A stretch of 64,000 nt of DNA from JACKAQ01 sp020634975 [NCBI: Calditrichia bacterium] (lineage in GTDB: Bacteria > Calditrichota > Calditrichia > RBG-13-44-9), in contig JACKAQ010000001.1 of the NCBI GenBank assembly GCA_020634975.1, positions 2,480,001 through 2,544,000 on the forward strand, written 5' to 3'. The notes under the pieces are model-generated. The model saw only the letters and a list, made by a program, of their open reading frames with translations, was not told the origin of the DNA and made no database searches. Positions 8,414 to 17,265 of the stretch are shown here, one piece after another (position 1 is the stretch's first letter; each line of letters opens with the position of its first letter). The position numbers and the translations under genes are program-made.

Positions 8414-9652
8414 TTATGCGGGAATGCCGTTGAGCCGGCGGCGCAGCATGTCCAGCGCAAAAATGGCGGTTTGTTGTTGATTGATGTGCCGGTCTTTTCC
8501 CAAATTAAATTGTCGGACAACCGTTCCGTCCGGTGTTGCCAGCCCGATGAAAATTAGCCCGACCGGTTTTTCTGCCGTTCCGCCGCCCGGTCCGGCAATG
8601 CCGGTGGTGGAAATCCCGAAATCCGTGCCCAGCGACTGCCGGATGCCTTCGGCCATTTGCTGGGCCACAATTTCGCTGACAGCGCCGTATTTTTCCAGCG
8701 CCGCCGGCGAAACGCCCAGCAATTTTATTTTGCTCTCGTTGCTGTAACTAACCACGCCGCCCGAAAAATAATCCGAGCTTCCTGCAACGGATGTAATTTG
8801 TTGCTGGATCAATCCACCGGTGCAGCTTTCCGCGACAGAAAGGGTTAAGTTCTGTGATTTCAACAGTTTGCCAACGGTTGCTTCCATCGCATCTTCTTCT
8901 GTGGTGAAAATATATTTGCCGATGGTTTGAGTTAGCTTCTGTTCAAAAGCGGCTATTTTTTCTGAAAAATCGCCAATCGCGGGCAAGGTTACGCGAATAT
9001 CCACACCGGTGAATTTTGGCAAAAACGCAATTTCCAGATCGCTGAATTCATCCAGAAAATGTTGGCAGCGTTCGTAAATGCCCGATTCCGGAATTCGCGT
9101 GGTGCGGAACAGGCGGGTTTCGGTAGGCTTCAATTGAAATTCGCTGGAGAGCAGCGGAAGAATATAATCCGTAACCATTGCGCGCATTTCCCGGGGAACA
9201 CCCGGCATCGCAAAAATATGGCTGCCGTTTTGCCGGAAGTGCAGCCCGGGCGCGGTGCCCACAGGATTATCGATGAGCGTGGCTGTTTCCGGCACAAATC
9301 CCTGCTCGCGGTTGGTTTCGGGCATCCGCATACCACGCTCGCGGAATTTTTGCTCGATCCGCTGCACAATCGATTCATCAAAAATCAGTTTCGAATCAAA
9401 ATAACCGGCGATTACTTTTTTGGTAATATCGTCGTGAGTTGGTCCCAATCCGCCGGTAACCAACACAATTTGGTTGGTTGCGAGTGCGGCTGTTAACGCA
9501 TTGGTGATGCTTTCCGGTTCGTCGCGGATCGTAAAAATCTCGCGCACCCGCACACCGATTTCAAACAATTTGCCGCCGATAAATGTTGCATTGCTGTTCA
9601 CGGTTCTGCCGTTGAGCAGTTCGTTGCCAATCGAAATCAGCGCTGCTTTCAT
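8414..9652 (-). CDS. cinA: CinA: nicotinamide-nucleotide amidohydrolase / competence-damage inducible protein
   Basis: A 412-aa protein with the two CinA domains. The N-terminal MoaB/MogA-like COG1058 domain (about residues 1-170) has SIGNELLNGRTVNSN and VTGGLGPTHDD. The C-terminal PncC amidase domain (about residues 250-405) has AESCTGGLI, with the likely catalytic serine, plus FSGGVVSYSNE, VSEIVAQQMAEG and TTGIAGPGGGTAEKPVG. CinA deamidates nicotinamide mononucleotide in the NAD salvage cycle and in some bodies of work is tied to natural competence. The ATG is preceded by GGAAAGG. It is the first gene of a two-gene minus-strand unit with the GH13 enzyme; I see no functional link between the two. 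Confidence 0.93.
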   Translation of the reverse strand: MKAALISIGNELLNGRTVNSNATFIGGKLFEIGVRVREIFTIRDEPESITNALTAALATNQIVLVTGGLGPTHDDITKKVIAGYFDSKLIFDESIVQRIEQKFRERGMRMPETNREQGFVPETATLIDNPVGTAPGLHFRQNGSHIFAMPGVPREMRAMVTDYILPLLSSEFQLKPTETRLFRTTRIPESGIYERCQHFLDEFSDLEIAFLPKFTGVDIRVTLPAIGDFSEKIAAFEQKLTQTIGKYIFTTEEDAMEATVGKLLKSQNLTLSVAESCTGGLIQQQITSVAGSSDYFSGGVVSYSNESKIKLLGVSPAALEKYGAVSEIVAQQMAEGIRQSLGTDFGISTTGIAGPGGGTAEKPVGLIFIGLATPDGTVVRQFNLGKDRHINQQQTAIFALDMLRRRLNGIPA

Positions 9653-9858
9653 AATACTGCCTTTCCAGAAATCGTTGATTTACACAAGATAGCATATTCA
9701 ACAGCATTTTTCAACTTATCGCTAATTGCGACGCAGCAATTTTTGCCAAAAAACCAAACCGGTTTATTTAACTTGTTTAATGTTTTTTGCTAATCTTGCT
9801 CAAGTTTTATACGAAAATTATAACAGATATCAGTTGAAATTTTATAGATAGGTGAACA

Positions 9859-11265
9859 GTGGAAAAAACTTCAGACAAAAATAAACAACCTTTTTTCGTA
9901 AAGGAAGCGCCCTGTCCGGTTTGCAAAAATAACGGTCAACATTATTATTTGCGTGACCATACTTTTACCATCAACACCCGCGATTCGGATTATTTTGTCA
10001 GCAATTATTCATGGGCTGAGCCGGAATATAACCAGTTGAATTTACACGGGTTTGGTTTGTGGCATTGCGAGGTTTGTAAATTTACCGACGATCGCTCGAT
10101 GTTTTACCAAAAAGATGTGACCCAGGGGCGCGCCCAGTTTGATTATCTGAAAAAATTACTGATTGCCAAACACGATGAACCGGATGCCTTTTTTGAGAGA
10201 ATCGCGCCGCACATCGCATATCCGACCCACGATTTGCTGGTTTCGCTGAACCTGACTTTGCTGGCAATTTATGTGCACACACTTCCCGATTCGATTTATC
10301 AGAATTACGACAAAATAGCCAAATTGTATTTGCGTGCCAGTTGGATGTTCCGATTGATTTCGCAAAAGCCGGAGATCGACGACATCGAACAATTTTTGAA
10401 AAGCTACAACATCAAATTTGACCGGCTGCAGGCAAATTCCATGAATATGTTGCACTGTGTTGAAGAATTGAACGAGACCGTCGTTGAAAAAAATCGCCGC
10501 AAAAGCGGAACGCCGGAATGGCAAAAAATGTGGGCGAAACAATACGGTGTGTTGACAGATAACTACAACGTGATGTGCGAGGCTATTGACAAAGTGATCA
10601 GCGCTATTCGCATTTATTACGAAAGTGGTAATTTTTTGGAAGCCCAATTATTGAATGCAGATAAAAATTTATGGGATTTGCCATACAAAAATTATCACCG
10701 ATACAGCGATTTTGTAACAGAGTTGAACGAATTATTTCCTGATTTGCCGGTTAACGAAGAAGCCGCATACAAAAAAGCGGCGGAGTATTTTCAGCGTGCG
10801 CTCAGCGCCAAAGTTTACGATCTGGATTCGTTGAAAAAATTCAAAATTTACGATTTGATCATTTCAATTTCCGAAAAAGGGCAGGATTACACAACCGCGC
10901 TGCAAGTGTGCAATATGCTGGAAAGCATGACCACCAACTACTATCAATCGATTACGGAGCGATTGCGGAAGCAGGAAGTTATCCCGGATGAAACGGTTGA
11001 TCCGGAACATCTGAAATCACTGTTGCGCAGGAATCAGGAAATTATGCGCTCGGTGAAAATTAAGCAAAAGCGCATCAGACCGCTAAAATTGCGTCGCGAT
11101 AAACAACTCGCCCAGCAAATCGTGGCACAGTATCAGGATTTGGATGCAATGGGGTTGCGCATCAAAATGGAAGAAGCGCAAATTGACGAAGAAGTGATGA
11201 AGTCCTACATTGCGGAAGTCCGGATCGAGAAGAAAAAAGGGATTTTTGAAATTTTCAAATTTTAA
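9859..11265 (+). CDS. DUF2225 family protein
   Basis: A 468-aa protein starting at GTG with an AGGTGA site just upstream. Two cysteine pairs near the N-terminus (C19/C22 in PCPVC and C70/C73 in WHCEVC) flank a segment typical of DUF2225, a family of unknown function with a zinc-ribbon-like N-terminus. The rest is helical and rich in aromatic and charged residues, consistent with TPR-like repeats (for example AAEYFQRALSAK and TTALQVCNML). A basic coiled-coil stretch lies near the C-terminus (about residues 395-460). No signal peptide is present, so it is likely cytoplasmic. Its stop overlaps by 4 nt the stop of the convergent gene at 11262. The function is unknown. Confidence 0.72.
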   Translation: MEKTSDKNKQPFFVKEAPCPVCKNNGQHYYLRDHTFTINTRDSDYFVSNYSWAEPEYNQLNLHGFGLWHCEVCKFTDDRSMFYQKDVTQGRAQFDYLKKLLIAKHDEPDAFFERIAPHIAYPTHDLLVSLNLTLLAIYVHTLPDSIYQNYDKIAKLYLRASWMFRLISQKPEIDDIEQFLKSYNIKFDRLQANSMNMLHCVEELNETVVEKNRRKSGTPEWQKMWAKQYGVLTDNYNVMCEAIDKVISAIRIYYESGNFLEAQLLNADKNLWDLPYKNYHRYSDFVTELNELFPDLPVNEEAAYKKAAEYFQRALSAKVYDLDSLKKFKIYDLIISISEKGQDYTTALQVCNMLESMTTNYYQSITERLRKQEVIPDETVDPEHLKSLLRRNQEIMRSVKIKQKRIRPLKLRRDKQLAQQIVAQYQDLDAMGLRIKMEEAQIDEEVMKSYIAEVRIEKKKGIFEIFKF

Positions 11266-11903
11266 TACTGTCCGCCAATTTCAAACTTGATTTCGAATGC
11301 CGAGTGGTTTTTATCGCCGGCGATTTCATCCTGGAAAAAAGTTAAGCGGTATTGCGGCCGGATGGTCACAAAATAATTTTTTCGGGTACTCACGTCTACA
11401 CCAAATCCAAAAACCGCGTTATATGTTACCTGATATTGATTGTCAGTCGGGATATTTCCTCCCTCAGCTTCGCCCAGCGTAATGGCGTCTTCCCTCGGAA
11501 AATTCATTCCAAAAACTGCGCCGGCCTGAACCATCAGGTGCGGACGAAAATTATCCTCGATCGAGTTTGTAAACAGGCGTTTTTTTAGTTCCACATTTGC
11601 CGGAACAATAAAAAATCGGTTCACATTGTTGATTTTGGTCGAAATATTATACAACTGGTTGTAGTATTCAAATTCCTTATCATCCCTCAAAATAAAGAAT
11701 TCCAGGTTAACCCCGATGTGCGAGTACGACGGTAGCGGAAAGCGATACGTGCCGCCAAGCCCAAGTCCGGAAGTGGACAGTGAAAACGAGAATGCCCGTT
11801 CTTTCATGTGGGTGGGTGGTGCGTCAAAAATATCGGTTTGCGCACTGGCTGAGCCAATAAATAAAAATGCTCCAACGATGACGATAAACAATAGACGATG
11901 CAT
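11262..11903 (-). CDS. predicted outer-membrane beta-barrel protein, unknown function
   Basis: A 213-aa protein with a clear signal peptide (LLFIVIVGAFLFIGSASA-Q). The mature part consists of alternating polar/apolar strands ending in an aromatic-rich C-terminus (FEIKFEIGGQY), as in small outer-membrane barrels. Segments such as GLGLGGTYRFPLPS and VFGFGVDVSTRKNYFVTIRPQYRL are typical transmembrane beta-strand pairs. A strong AAGGAG precedes the ATG. No specific family was recognised. The stop codon shares a TTAA palindrome with the stop of the DUF2225 gene on the other strand. Confidence 0.65.
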   Translation of the reverse strand: MHRLLFIVIVGAFLFIGSASAQTDIFDAPPTHMKERAFSFSLSTSGLGLGGTYRFPLPSYSHIGVNLEFFILRDDKEFEYYNQLYNISTKINNVNRFFIVPANVELKKRLFTNSIEDNFRPHLMVQAGAVFGMNFPREDAITLGEAEGGNIPTDNQYQVTYNAVFGFGVDVSTRKNYFVTIRPQYRLTFFQDEIAGDKNHSAFEIKFEIGGQY

Positions 11904-11974
11904 GGGATGAACTCCTTAAATGACATCTCTTTAAATTACAACTATTTTTATACTGTTACGACGTAATAAAACAA

Positions 11975-12010
11975 AAGCTCCCGTAATTTACAGCGAAATA
12001 CCGGGAGCTT
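11975..12010 (-). terminator. probable terminator of ssb
   Basis: The inverted arms AAGCTCCCG (11975-11983) and CGGGAGCTT (12002-12010) can pair. On the minus strand the 3' arm is followed by a T-rich run, the complement of the A-rich stretch at 11968-11976. It lies 18 nt downstream of the ssb stop. The loop is rather long (18 nt), which lowers confidence. Confidence 0.6.
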
Positions 12011-12027
12011 GTTGATCATTATCAAAA

Positions 12028-12477
12028 TTAAAACGGTACATCCTGATCTTGCGGATCGATGCCGTCTGGTTGCTGGAAGTTGGGTTGATCGTAATTTCCG
12101 CCGGATTGTCCGCCACCGGAGTATCCGCCGCCGCTATCGTTGCGGGAATCCAAAAATTGCATGGTTTCGCAGACAACTTCTGTCATGTATTGTTTTTTCC
12201 CGTTTTGGTCGTCCCAACTGCGGGTTTGCAAACGACCTTCGATGTAAACGCGGCTGCCTTTGTGCAGGTATTCTTTTGCTAATTCTGCGGTACGTCCCCA
12301 AAGCACAACGCGATGCCAATCGGTTTCTTCAACAAAGTTGCCATCTTTGCCTTTGTAGGAACGATTGGTCGCCAGATTGAGATTGCCAACCGTTGCACCA
12401 CTGGGCGTGTTGCGGATTTCCGGGTCACCACCCAAACGTCCGATTAAAATGACTTTGTTTACGGTGCCTTTTGCCAT
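12028..12477 (-). CDS. ssb: single-stranded DNA-binding protein
   Basis: A 149-aa SSB with an N-terminal OB fold (VNKVILIGRLGGDPEIR, VGNLNLATNRSYK, TDWHRVVLWGRTAELAKEYLHKGSRVYIEGRL). A glycine/glutamine-rich flexible linker follows, then the acidic tip DVPF, the usual C-terminus that recruits replication and repair partners. It coats single-stranded DNA in replication, repair and recombination. I start at the ATG at 12477 because GGAGG sits 7 nt upstream and the family begins MAKG-x-VNKVILIG; an upstream in-frame ATG at 12513 would include that binding site. It lies 195 nt after glyS and is probably transcribed on its own. Confidence 0.95.
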   Translation of the reverse strand: MAKGTVNKVILIGRLGGDPEIRNTPSGATVGNLNLATNRSYKGKDGNFVEETDWHRVVLWGRTAELAKEYLHKGSRVYIEGRLQTRSWDDQNGKKQYMTEVVCETMQFLDSRNDSGGGYSGGGQSGGNYDQPNFQQPDGIDPQDQDVPF

Positions 12478-12672
12478 TGTTGCCTCCAAAAATTTGGATG
12501 AATAATCTGCCATTCAAAACGGAAACAATCGAGCTGGCGTTACTCGAACACCAACCCGATTACCTGTAAGACATAGTCTTGTCGTCTAATTTTTATCCCG
12601 AACGGCTATACTTTGATATAAATTTACTGTTTTTGAACAATTATGCAATACCCAAAAGGGGGAATTTTTGCG

Positions 12673-14127
12673 TTATGCCATCACCCGTTCTACGAGGTAT
12701 TCCATAATTTTATCCTGTGAAATACGTTCCTGATTCATGGAATCGCGTTCGCGAACGGTAACCGTGCCATTTTCCAGCGTTTCGGAATCAACGGTGATAC
12801 AATAGGGTGTGCCGATTTCATCCTGACGGCGATAACGGCGACCAACCGCGGCTGATTCATCATAAAAAACCCGGAAGTGTTTGCGCAGCCCATCCACAAT
12901 ATTGTGGGCGATTTCCGGCATGCCGTCTTTTTTCACGAGGGGGAAAACGGCGGCTTTCATTGGCGCGATGGTCGGTTTGAAGCGCAGCACCACACGATCT
13001 TCTTCTTCGGCATATGCATCTGCCAGCGCGGTTAAAATTTGGCGATCGACGCCGGTGGATGTTTCCACCACGTACGGGATAAATTTTTCACGGGTTTGAT
13101 CATCAAAATACAGCAGGTTTTTACCGGAAAATTCCTGATGACGTCCCAAATCGTAATCGGTGCGGTTGTGGATACCTTCCAGCTCGCTCCAGCCGAACGG
13201 GAATTCGTACTGAATATCGAACGCGGCTTTGGCGTAGTGTGCCAGTTCGTCCGGTCCGTGTTCTTTAAAGCGCAATTTTTCTTTGCGGATGCCCACGCGA
13301 TCGTACCATTCCAGCCGGCGGGCTTTCCAGTATTCGAACCAATCGTCATCGCTGCCGGGTGCGACAAAATATTGCATTTCCATTTGCTCAAATTCGCGCA
13401 TGCGGAAAATAAAGTTGCCCGGGGTAATTTCGTTACGAAAAGCTTTGCCGATTTGCGCGATGCCAAAGGGCACTTTTTGGCGCGATGATTCTTTGATATT
13501 ATGAAAATTCACATAAATGCCTTGCGCGGTTTCCGGTCGCAGATAAACAATATTGGCATCGCTTTCCACCGGACCCATAAAGGTTTTGAACATCAAATTG
13601 AACAGACGCGGCTCGGTGAGCGTGCCGGGTTTGTCCGTATCCGGCCCGACGATGTTGGCGTATTCGCCGTGCGCAATTTCTGTGAGCGACACGGTTTCGT
13701 AATCATCCAGACTGATGCGGGCTTTTTTGATGGTTTTGGCAATATGATCCGGATTGGTTTCCGGAAACGCATACATCACACCATTGCCGGATTTGGGTTT
13801 GTACACCGCAAGCTGGTCTTCGCGATAGCGGCTTTTGGTTTCGCGGCAATCGATCATCGGATCGGTAAAACCTTCCACATGCCCGGAGGCTTCCCAAACG
13901 CGCGGGTGCATCAAAATGCTGGCGTCAACGCCTTCGATATCGTCGCGTTCGTAAACCATGGATTTCCACCACAATTCCCGGATATTCTTTTTCAGTTCCA
14001 CACCCAACGGACCGTAATCATAACAACTGTTGATTCCGCCGTAAACCTCACTACTCTGAAAGATAAAGCCCCGCCGTTTGCACAGCGATACAAGTTTGTC
14101 CATCGTATCGTTGGTTTGTTTTGCCAC
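12673..14127 (-). CDS. glyS: glycine-tRNA ligase (single-chain, alpha2 type)
   Basis: A 484-aa class II aminoacyl-tRNA synthetase that charges tRNA-Gly. This is the homodimeric type, also called glyQS, and not the alpha/beta heterotetramer. Evidence includes the N-terminal LVSLCKRRGFIFQSSEVYGG and the CYDYGPLGVELKKNI motif. Motif 2 lies in FGIAQIGKAFRNEITPGNFIFRMREFEQMEMQYF and motif 3 in the TSTGVDRQILTAL region. The C-terminal anticodon-binding domain begins near LRFKPTIAPMKAAVFPL. The start codon is GTG, with CGGAG upstream. It is in the middle of a minus-strand housekeeping run between recO and ssb. Confidence 0.95.
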   Translation of the reverse strand: MAKQTNDTMDKLVSLCKRRGFIFQSSEVYGGINSCYDYGPLGVELKKNIRELWWKSMVYERDDIEGVDASILMHPRVWEASGHVEGFTDPMIDCRETKSRYREDQLAVYKPKSGNGVMYAFPETNPDHIAKTIKKARISLDDYETVSLTEIAHGEYANIVGPDTDKPGTLTEPRLFNLMFKTFMGPVESDANIVYLRPETAQGIYVNFHNIKESSRQKVPFGIAQIGKAFRNEITPGNFIFRMREFEQMEMQYFVAPGSDDDWFEYWKARRLEWYDRVGIRKEKLRFKEHGPDELAHYAKAAFDIQYEFPFGWSELEGIHNRTDYDLGRHQEFSGKNLLYFDDQTREKFIPYVVETSTGVDRQILTALADAYAEEEDRVVLRFKPTIAPMKAAVFPLVKKDGMPEIAHNIVDGLRKHFRVFYDESAAVGRRYRRQDEIGTPYCITVDSETLENGTVTVRERDSMNQERISQDKIMEYLVERVMA

Positions 14128-14241
14128 GATAAAAACTCCGGTTATTATTCAACTGATTTGTTTATTCGCTGTTCTCGCCGAAGTGTTCCGGCGTGTTGTT
14201 TTATGCGTCAAAGCGAAAAATATAACACAAATTTGGCGGGA

Positions 14242-15006
14242 TTACACATACCAATTTAAGGATTTTAGGGTGATGCGGCTTTCGGTGTGGTGCTCCAAAT
14301 GGCTGAGCAAAGTGGCGGTAATATCCGGATGGCGGGAGAAATGGCGGCTGTTCGTGACTTCCGGCAGCGCGTCGATGGTGCATTCCGCGAGCGCGGCAAG
14401 CCGTTGCCAGGCTTGTTGGTTGAGCGAAACCGTTTGCCCGATATGCGCAGATCGCTGCCCGGCGCAAATTAGCGTGCCTTCGCGATAATCCAGTTGCACC
14501 GGAAATTGATCCGGCGGATTACCGGTTTGCGGGCACTCCGAAAGCTGCCAGCCAAAACCGAGAATCCGGCTCATTTCGAAAATGAAATGCCAGAGATAAC
14601 CCATCGATTCCACCTGCCGGCTATCGTTTAGCGATTGCAGCCAGTCGATGGTAAAGCGAAAAAAACCGCCAACCGGTTCGTGACTGCGAAACAATTGGTG
14701 GAGTAACTCTGCAGCGGCAAATGCACCGGCGGTTTTGGGCAGATCGTCGCGGGTATGTTGAAACGCGTTGAGCAGCGTTGCGGCGGTCAGCGTTTGCAGA
14801 TCGCGGCCTTCACGGTGCGACAACACAATTTCAACATGATTCAACGTTTCCAGCACGCCGCGAAACGGGCTTTTCGGGCGCAGCGCACCTTTCGCAACCA
14901 CGCCGATGCAGCCGTGCGTTTCGGTAAACAGATGAATAATTTTGCTGGATTCGCGCCAACGGGTAGCGTGCAGAACCAGTGCTTCTGTTTTTATGAAATA
15001 GGGCAT
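14242..15006 (-). CDS. recO: DNA repair protein RecO
   Basis: A 254-aa RecO, the recombination mediator that with RecR loads RecA onto SSB-coated DNA and anneals strands. The N-terminal OB domain reads TEALVLHATRWRESSKIIHLFTE and GVVAKGALRPKSPFRGVLE, both family hallmarks. A helical middle and the FGWQLSECPQTG region follow. In many RecO proteins two CxxC pairs bind zinc; here each pair keeps only one Cys (CPQT and CAGQ), so the zinc site is probably lost. No good ribosome-binding site precedes the ATG. It is followed by glyS after 114 nt and preceded by mgtE across a short palindrome. Confidence 0.9.
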   Translation of the reverse strand: MPYFIKTEALVLHATRWRESSKIIHLFTETHGCIGVVAKGALRPKSPFRGVLETLNHVEIVLSHREGRDLQTLTAATLLNAFQHTRDDLPKTAGAFAAAELLHQLFRSHEPVGGFFRFTIDWLQSLNDSRQVESMGYLWHFIFEMSRILGFGWQLSECPQTGNPPDQFPVQLDYREGTLICAGQRSAHIGQTVSLNQQAWQRLAALAECTIDALPEVTNSRHFSRHPDITATLLSHLEHHTESRITLKSLNWYV

Positions 15007-15040
15007 TTTTTTTAAGAATATGTGTTAAATGAAACCGTAG

Positions 15041-15060
15041 AGGCGCTTCACGAAGCGCCT
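15041..15060. repeat. short palindrome between mgtE and recO
   Basis: Arms AGGCGCTTC and GAAGCGCCT around a 2-nt AC loop form a near-perfect hairpin, followed by an A-run. It resembles in style the GTAGGGG-type palindrome at 24273-24300 and may belong to a family of short interspersed palindromic repeats. It could also act as a weak terminator or stabiliser for the mgtE transcript. Confidence 0.6.
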
Positions 15061-15082
15061 AAAAATTCCCATCCGGTTTTGT

Positions 15083-16459
15083 TCAACCGCCGATGAGGGT
15101 GTAGCGAAGTGCCAGCGTCATTAGCCCAAAGTATATCAGCAATCCGACAACGTCGTTGAATGTGGCAATGAGCGGGCCGGTTGCATTTGCCGGATCGACA
15201 TCTATTTTTTTGAATCCGAACGGCACCATTGCCCCAAAAATGGAGGCGTTGAGAATGACAATCAACAGTGTGCCGGACAGGATGATCGCGAACGATAAAT
15301 CCTTAAACCAGAAAATAACGATAGAAAATATCATCGCGGCGATAATCAAACCGTTGACCAGCGATGCCCGCAGTTCCCGGGTCAGCCTGCGGCGAATATC
15401 CCGCGGATTAATTTCGCCGGTGGAAAGCCCGCGAACCACAATAATGCTGGATTGCTGTCCGGTGCTGCCGCCCATTGCCATTACCAACGGCACAAAAAAA
15501 GCCGCTGCCAAAATTTGGTCGATGGTCATTTGATGAAGTTGCATCACCCATGCGGATACAATTTCGCCAAAAAAAGCGATCAGCAGCCAGGGAATACGCG
15601 CTTTCACAATCGGCCAAACGCTTTCTTCCAGGATTTCTTCTTCGCCGATACCGGCGATCCGGGTGATGTCTTCTTCCGCTTCTTCCTGAATAACGTCCAC
15701 CACGTCGTCGATGGTGATGCGCCCGATAAGCTGGTGTTTGGTATTGACAACCGGTGCGGATACCAGGTCGTATTTTTCAAAAATGCGCGCCACTTCTTCC
15801 TGATCCATATCGCTGCGGATGGCGAACACATCTTCATCCATAATGTGGCGGATGAGGTTATACGGTTTGGCAAGAATCAGCTCTTTCAGCGAAACCGAGC
15901 CAACCAGTTTGCCAAAATCGTCGATGGCGTAACATTGGTAAATTTCTTCCACTTCTTCGCGTTTGCTGCGCAACTCGTTGATGGCTTCTTCCACGGTGTT
16001 ATCGGCATTGACGGCCACAAATTCTTTGGCCATAATCCCGCCGGCGGAGTCCTCCGGGTAGTGCATCAATTCCTGAATATCTTCGGAATATTCGTCTTCC
16101 ACCTGCGACAGCACTTCGGTGGCGCGTTCGTTGGAGAGTACCGAAACCACGTCCGCCGCATCGTCCGAATCCATCTCGTTCACCAGTTCGGCAATGCGCG
16201 AACTGTCCAGCACTTCCAGCACATCTTCGCGGATGGATTCGTCAAGTTCCGTGAGCACTTCGCTGGCTGTTTCCTGATCCAGCAACGCCAGAATCGGTCC
16301 GCGATATTCATTCTCCAACCGCTCGAGCATCTCGGCGATGTCCGCAGAGTGCAGGTCCGCCAAAATATTCAGCACCAATTCGGTCTGTTTGTTTTCGAGC
16401 AAATATTTGATGTTGTCGAGAATTTCTTCGTTGTTGATGTCCAGCGTAGAGGGTGTCAT
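15083..16459 (-). CDS. mgtE: magnesium transporter MgtE
   Basis: A 458-aa Mg2+ channel/transporter. The N-terminal superhelical MgtE-N domain (about residues 20-125) has repeated L-E-L-E/D-D motifs. Two CBS domains follow (about residues 130-255), including YPEDSAGGIMAKEFVAV and GRITIDDVVDVIQEEAEED. The C-terminal membrane domain has five helices, with the pore signature VPLVMAMGGSTGQQSS. It mediates Mg2+ uptake, gated by cytosolic Mg2+ bound between the N and CBS domains. The ATG at 16459 overlaps the rsmA stop as ATGA and has AGAGGAG upstream, so translation is probably coupled to rsmA. No Mg2+-sensing leader is possible in this position. Confidence 0.95.
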   Translation of the reverse strand: MTPSTLDINNEEILDNIKYLLENKQTELVLNILADLHSADIAEMLERLENEYRGPILALLDQETASEVLTELDESIREDVLEVLDSSRIAELVNEMDSDDAADVVSVLSNERATEVLSQVEDEYSEDIQELMHYPEDSAGGIMAKEFVAVNADNTVEEAINELRSKREEVEEIYQCYAIDDFGKLVGSVSLKELILAKPYNLIRHIMDEDVFAIRSDMDQEEVARIFEKYDLVSAPVVNTKHQLIGRITIDDVVDVIQEEAEEDITRIAGIGEEEILEESVWPIVKARIPWLLIAFFGEIVSAWVMQLHQMTIDQILAAAFFVPLVMAMGGSTGQQSSIIVVRGLSTGEINPRDIRRRLTRELRASLVNGLIIAAMIFSIVIFWFKDLSFAIILSGTLLIVILNASIFGAMVPFGFKKIDVDPANATGPLIATFNDVVGLLIYFGLMTLALRYTLIGG

Positions 16460-17265
16460 CCAGATTGCTCCTCTTTTAGGTGGCGGTAAATTGCCTCGGT
16501 TAGATCGATCCACTGCGGAATGGTGAGTTGTTCCGGACGCAGGGTTAAGTTGGCATCTAATTTATGCAAAAGCGTTGAAGGGAACAAGATTGATAATGAT
16601 TTACGGAGCATTTTGCGGCGCTGCTGAAAGCAGTTGCGGATCACTTTCCGGAACAGGTCGAAGTCGGAAAACTGGTCGCGAACCCCTTTTTTGAAGCGGA
16701 GCCGGACAACCACGGAATCCACTTTCGGGCGCGGCGAAAACACGCTGGCGGGAACGGTGAACAGCCGCTCGACATCCGCAAATAACTGCGAATTGATCGC
16801 CAGCAATCCGTACGCTTTGCTGTTTGGCTGGGCAACCAGCCGGTCGCCGACCTCTTTTTGCATCATCAACACCGCGTGAAAAATGTGATCGGCCGCGTCG
16901 AACAGGTGAAATAAAATCGGCGTGGTGATGTTGTAGGGAATATTTCCCGCCAAAACCGTCGATTTTTGGGGATTTGCCGCGCGGGTTAAATCGACATTCA
17001 GCACATCTTCCTGCAATAAATTGAACTGCGGTTCACCGGCAAATCGCACCGTAAGCAAATCCGCCAATTGCGGATCCACCTCGATGCCCAGATACGGATC
17101 GCCGGATGCCAGCAGCATTCCGGTGAGCGCGCCCTGCCCGGGACCGATCTCGATCACCAATCGCGGTGCGGGTGCATCCAGCGCAGCCGCAACAATTTTT
17201 CGCGAGATGTTCGCATCGTTCAAAAAATTTTGCCCCCATCGGCGTTTCGGGCGAATGCCGCTCAT
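16456..17265 (-). CDS. rsmA: 16S rRNA (adenine1518-N6/adenine1519-N6)-dimethyltransferase RsmA (KsgA)
   Basis: A 269-aa methyltransferase that dimethylates two adjacent adenines near the 3' end of 16S rRNA. Motifs: KRRWGQNFLND at the N-terminus, the SAM loop EIGPGQGALT, the catalytic GNIPYNITTPI (NIPY), and MMQKEVGDRLVAQPNSKAYG with a PRPKVDSVVVRL segment. The C-terminal helical domain contains CFQQRRKMLRKSL. I start at the ATG at 17265: GGAG lies 6 nt upstream, the codon overlaps the previous stop as ATGA, and longer in-frame extensions lack family similarity. It is the centre of an HsdR-N/rsmA/mgtE overlapping set. Confidence 0.95.
   Translation of the reverse strand: MSGIRPKRRWGQNFLNDANISRKIVAAALDAPAPRLVIEIGPGQGALTGMLLASGDPYLGIEVDPQLADLLTVRFAGEPQFNLLQEDVLNVDLTRAANPQKSTVLAGNIPYNITTPILFHLFDAADHIFHAVLMMQKEVGDRLVAQPNSKAYGLLAINSQLFADVERLFTVPASVFSPRPKVDSVVVRLRFKKGVRDQFSDFDLFRKVIRNCFQQRRKMLRKSLSILFPSTLLHKLDANLTLRPEQLTIPQWIDLTEAIYRHLKEEQSG

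Noticed and set aside
8398-8520. N-terminal extension of the GH13 gene to ATG 8520
   Set aside because: It overlaps cinA, reads as antisense-like residues rich in Cys and Trp, and ignores the strong AGGAGA/TTG start.
15452-16489. Long plus-strand frame (345 codons) opposite mgtE
   Set aside because: It is antisense to a strongly supported gene, rich in His, Phe and Val as expected from reversed codons, and has no family motif.
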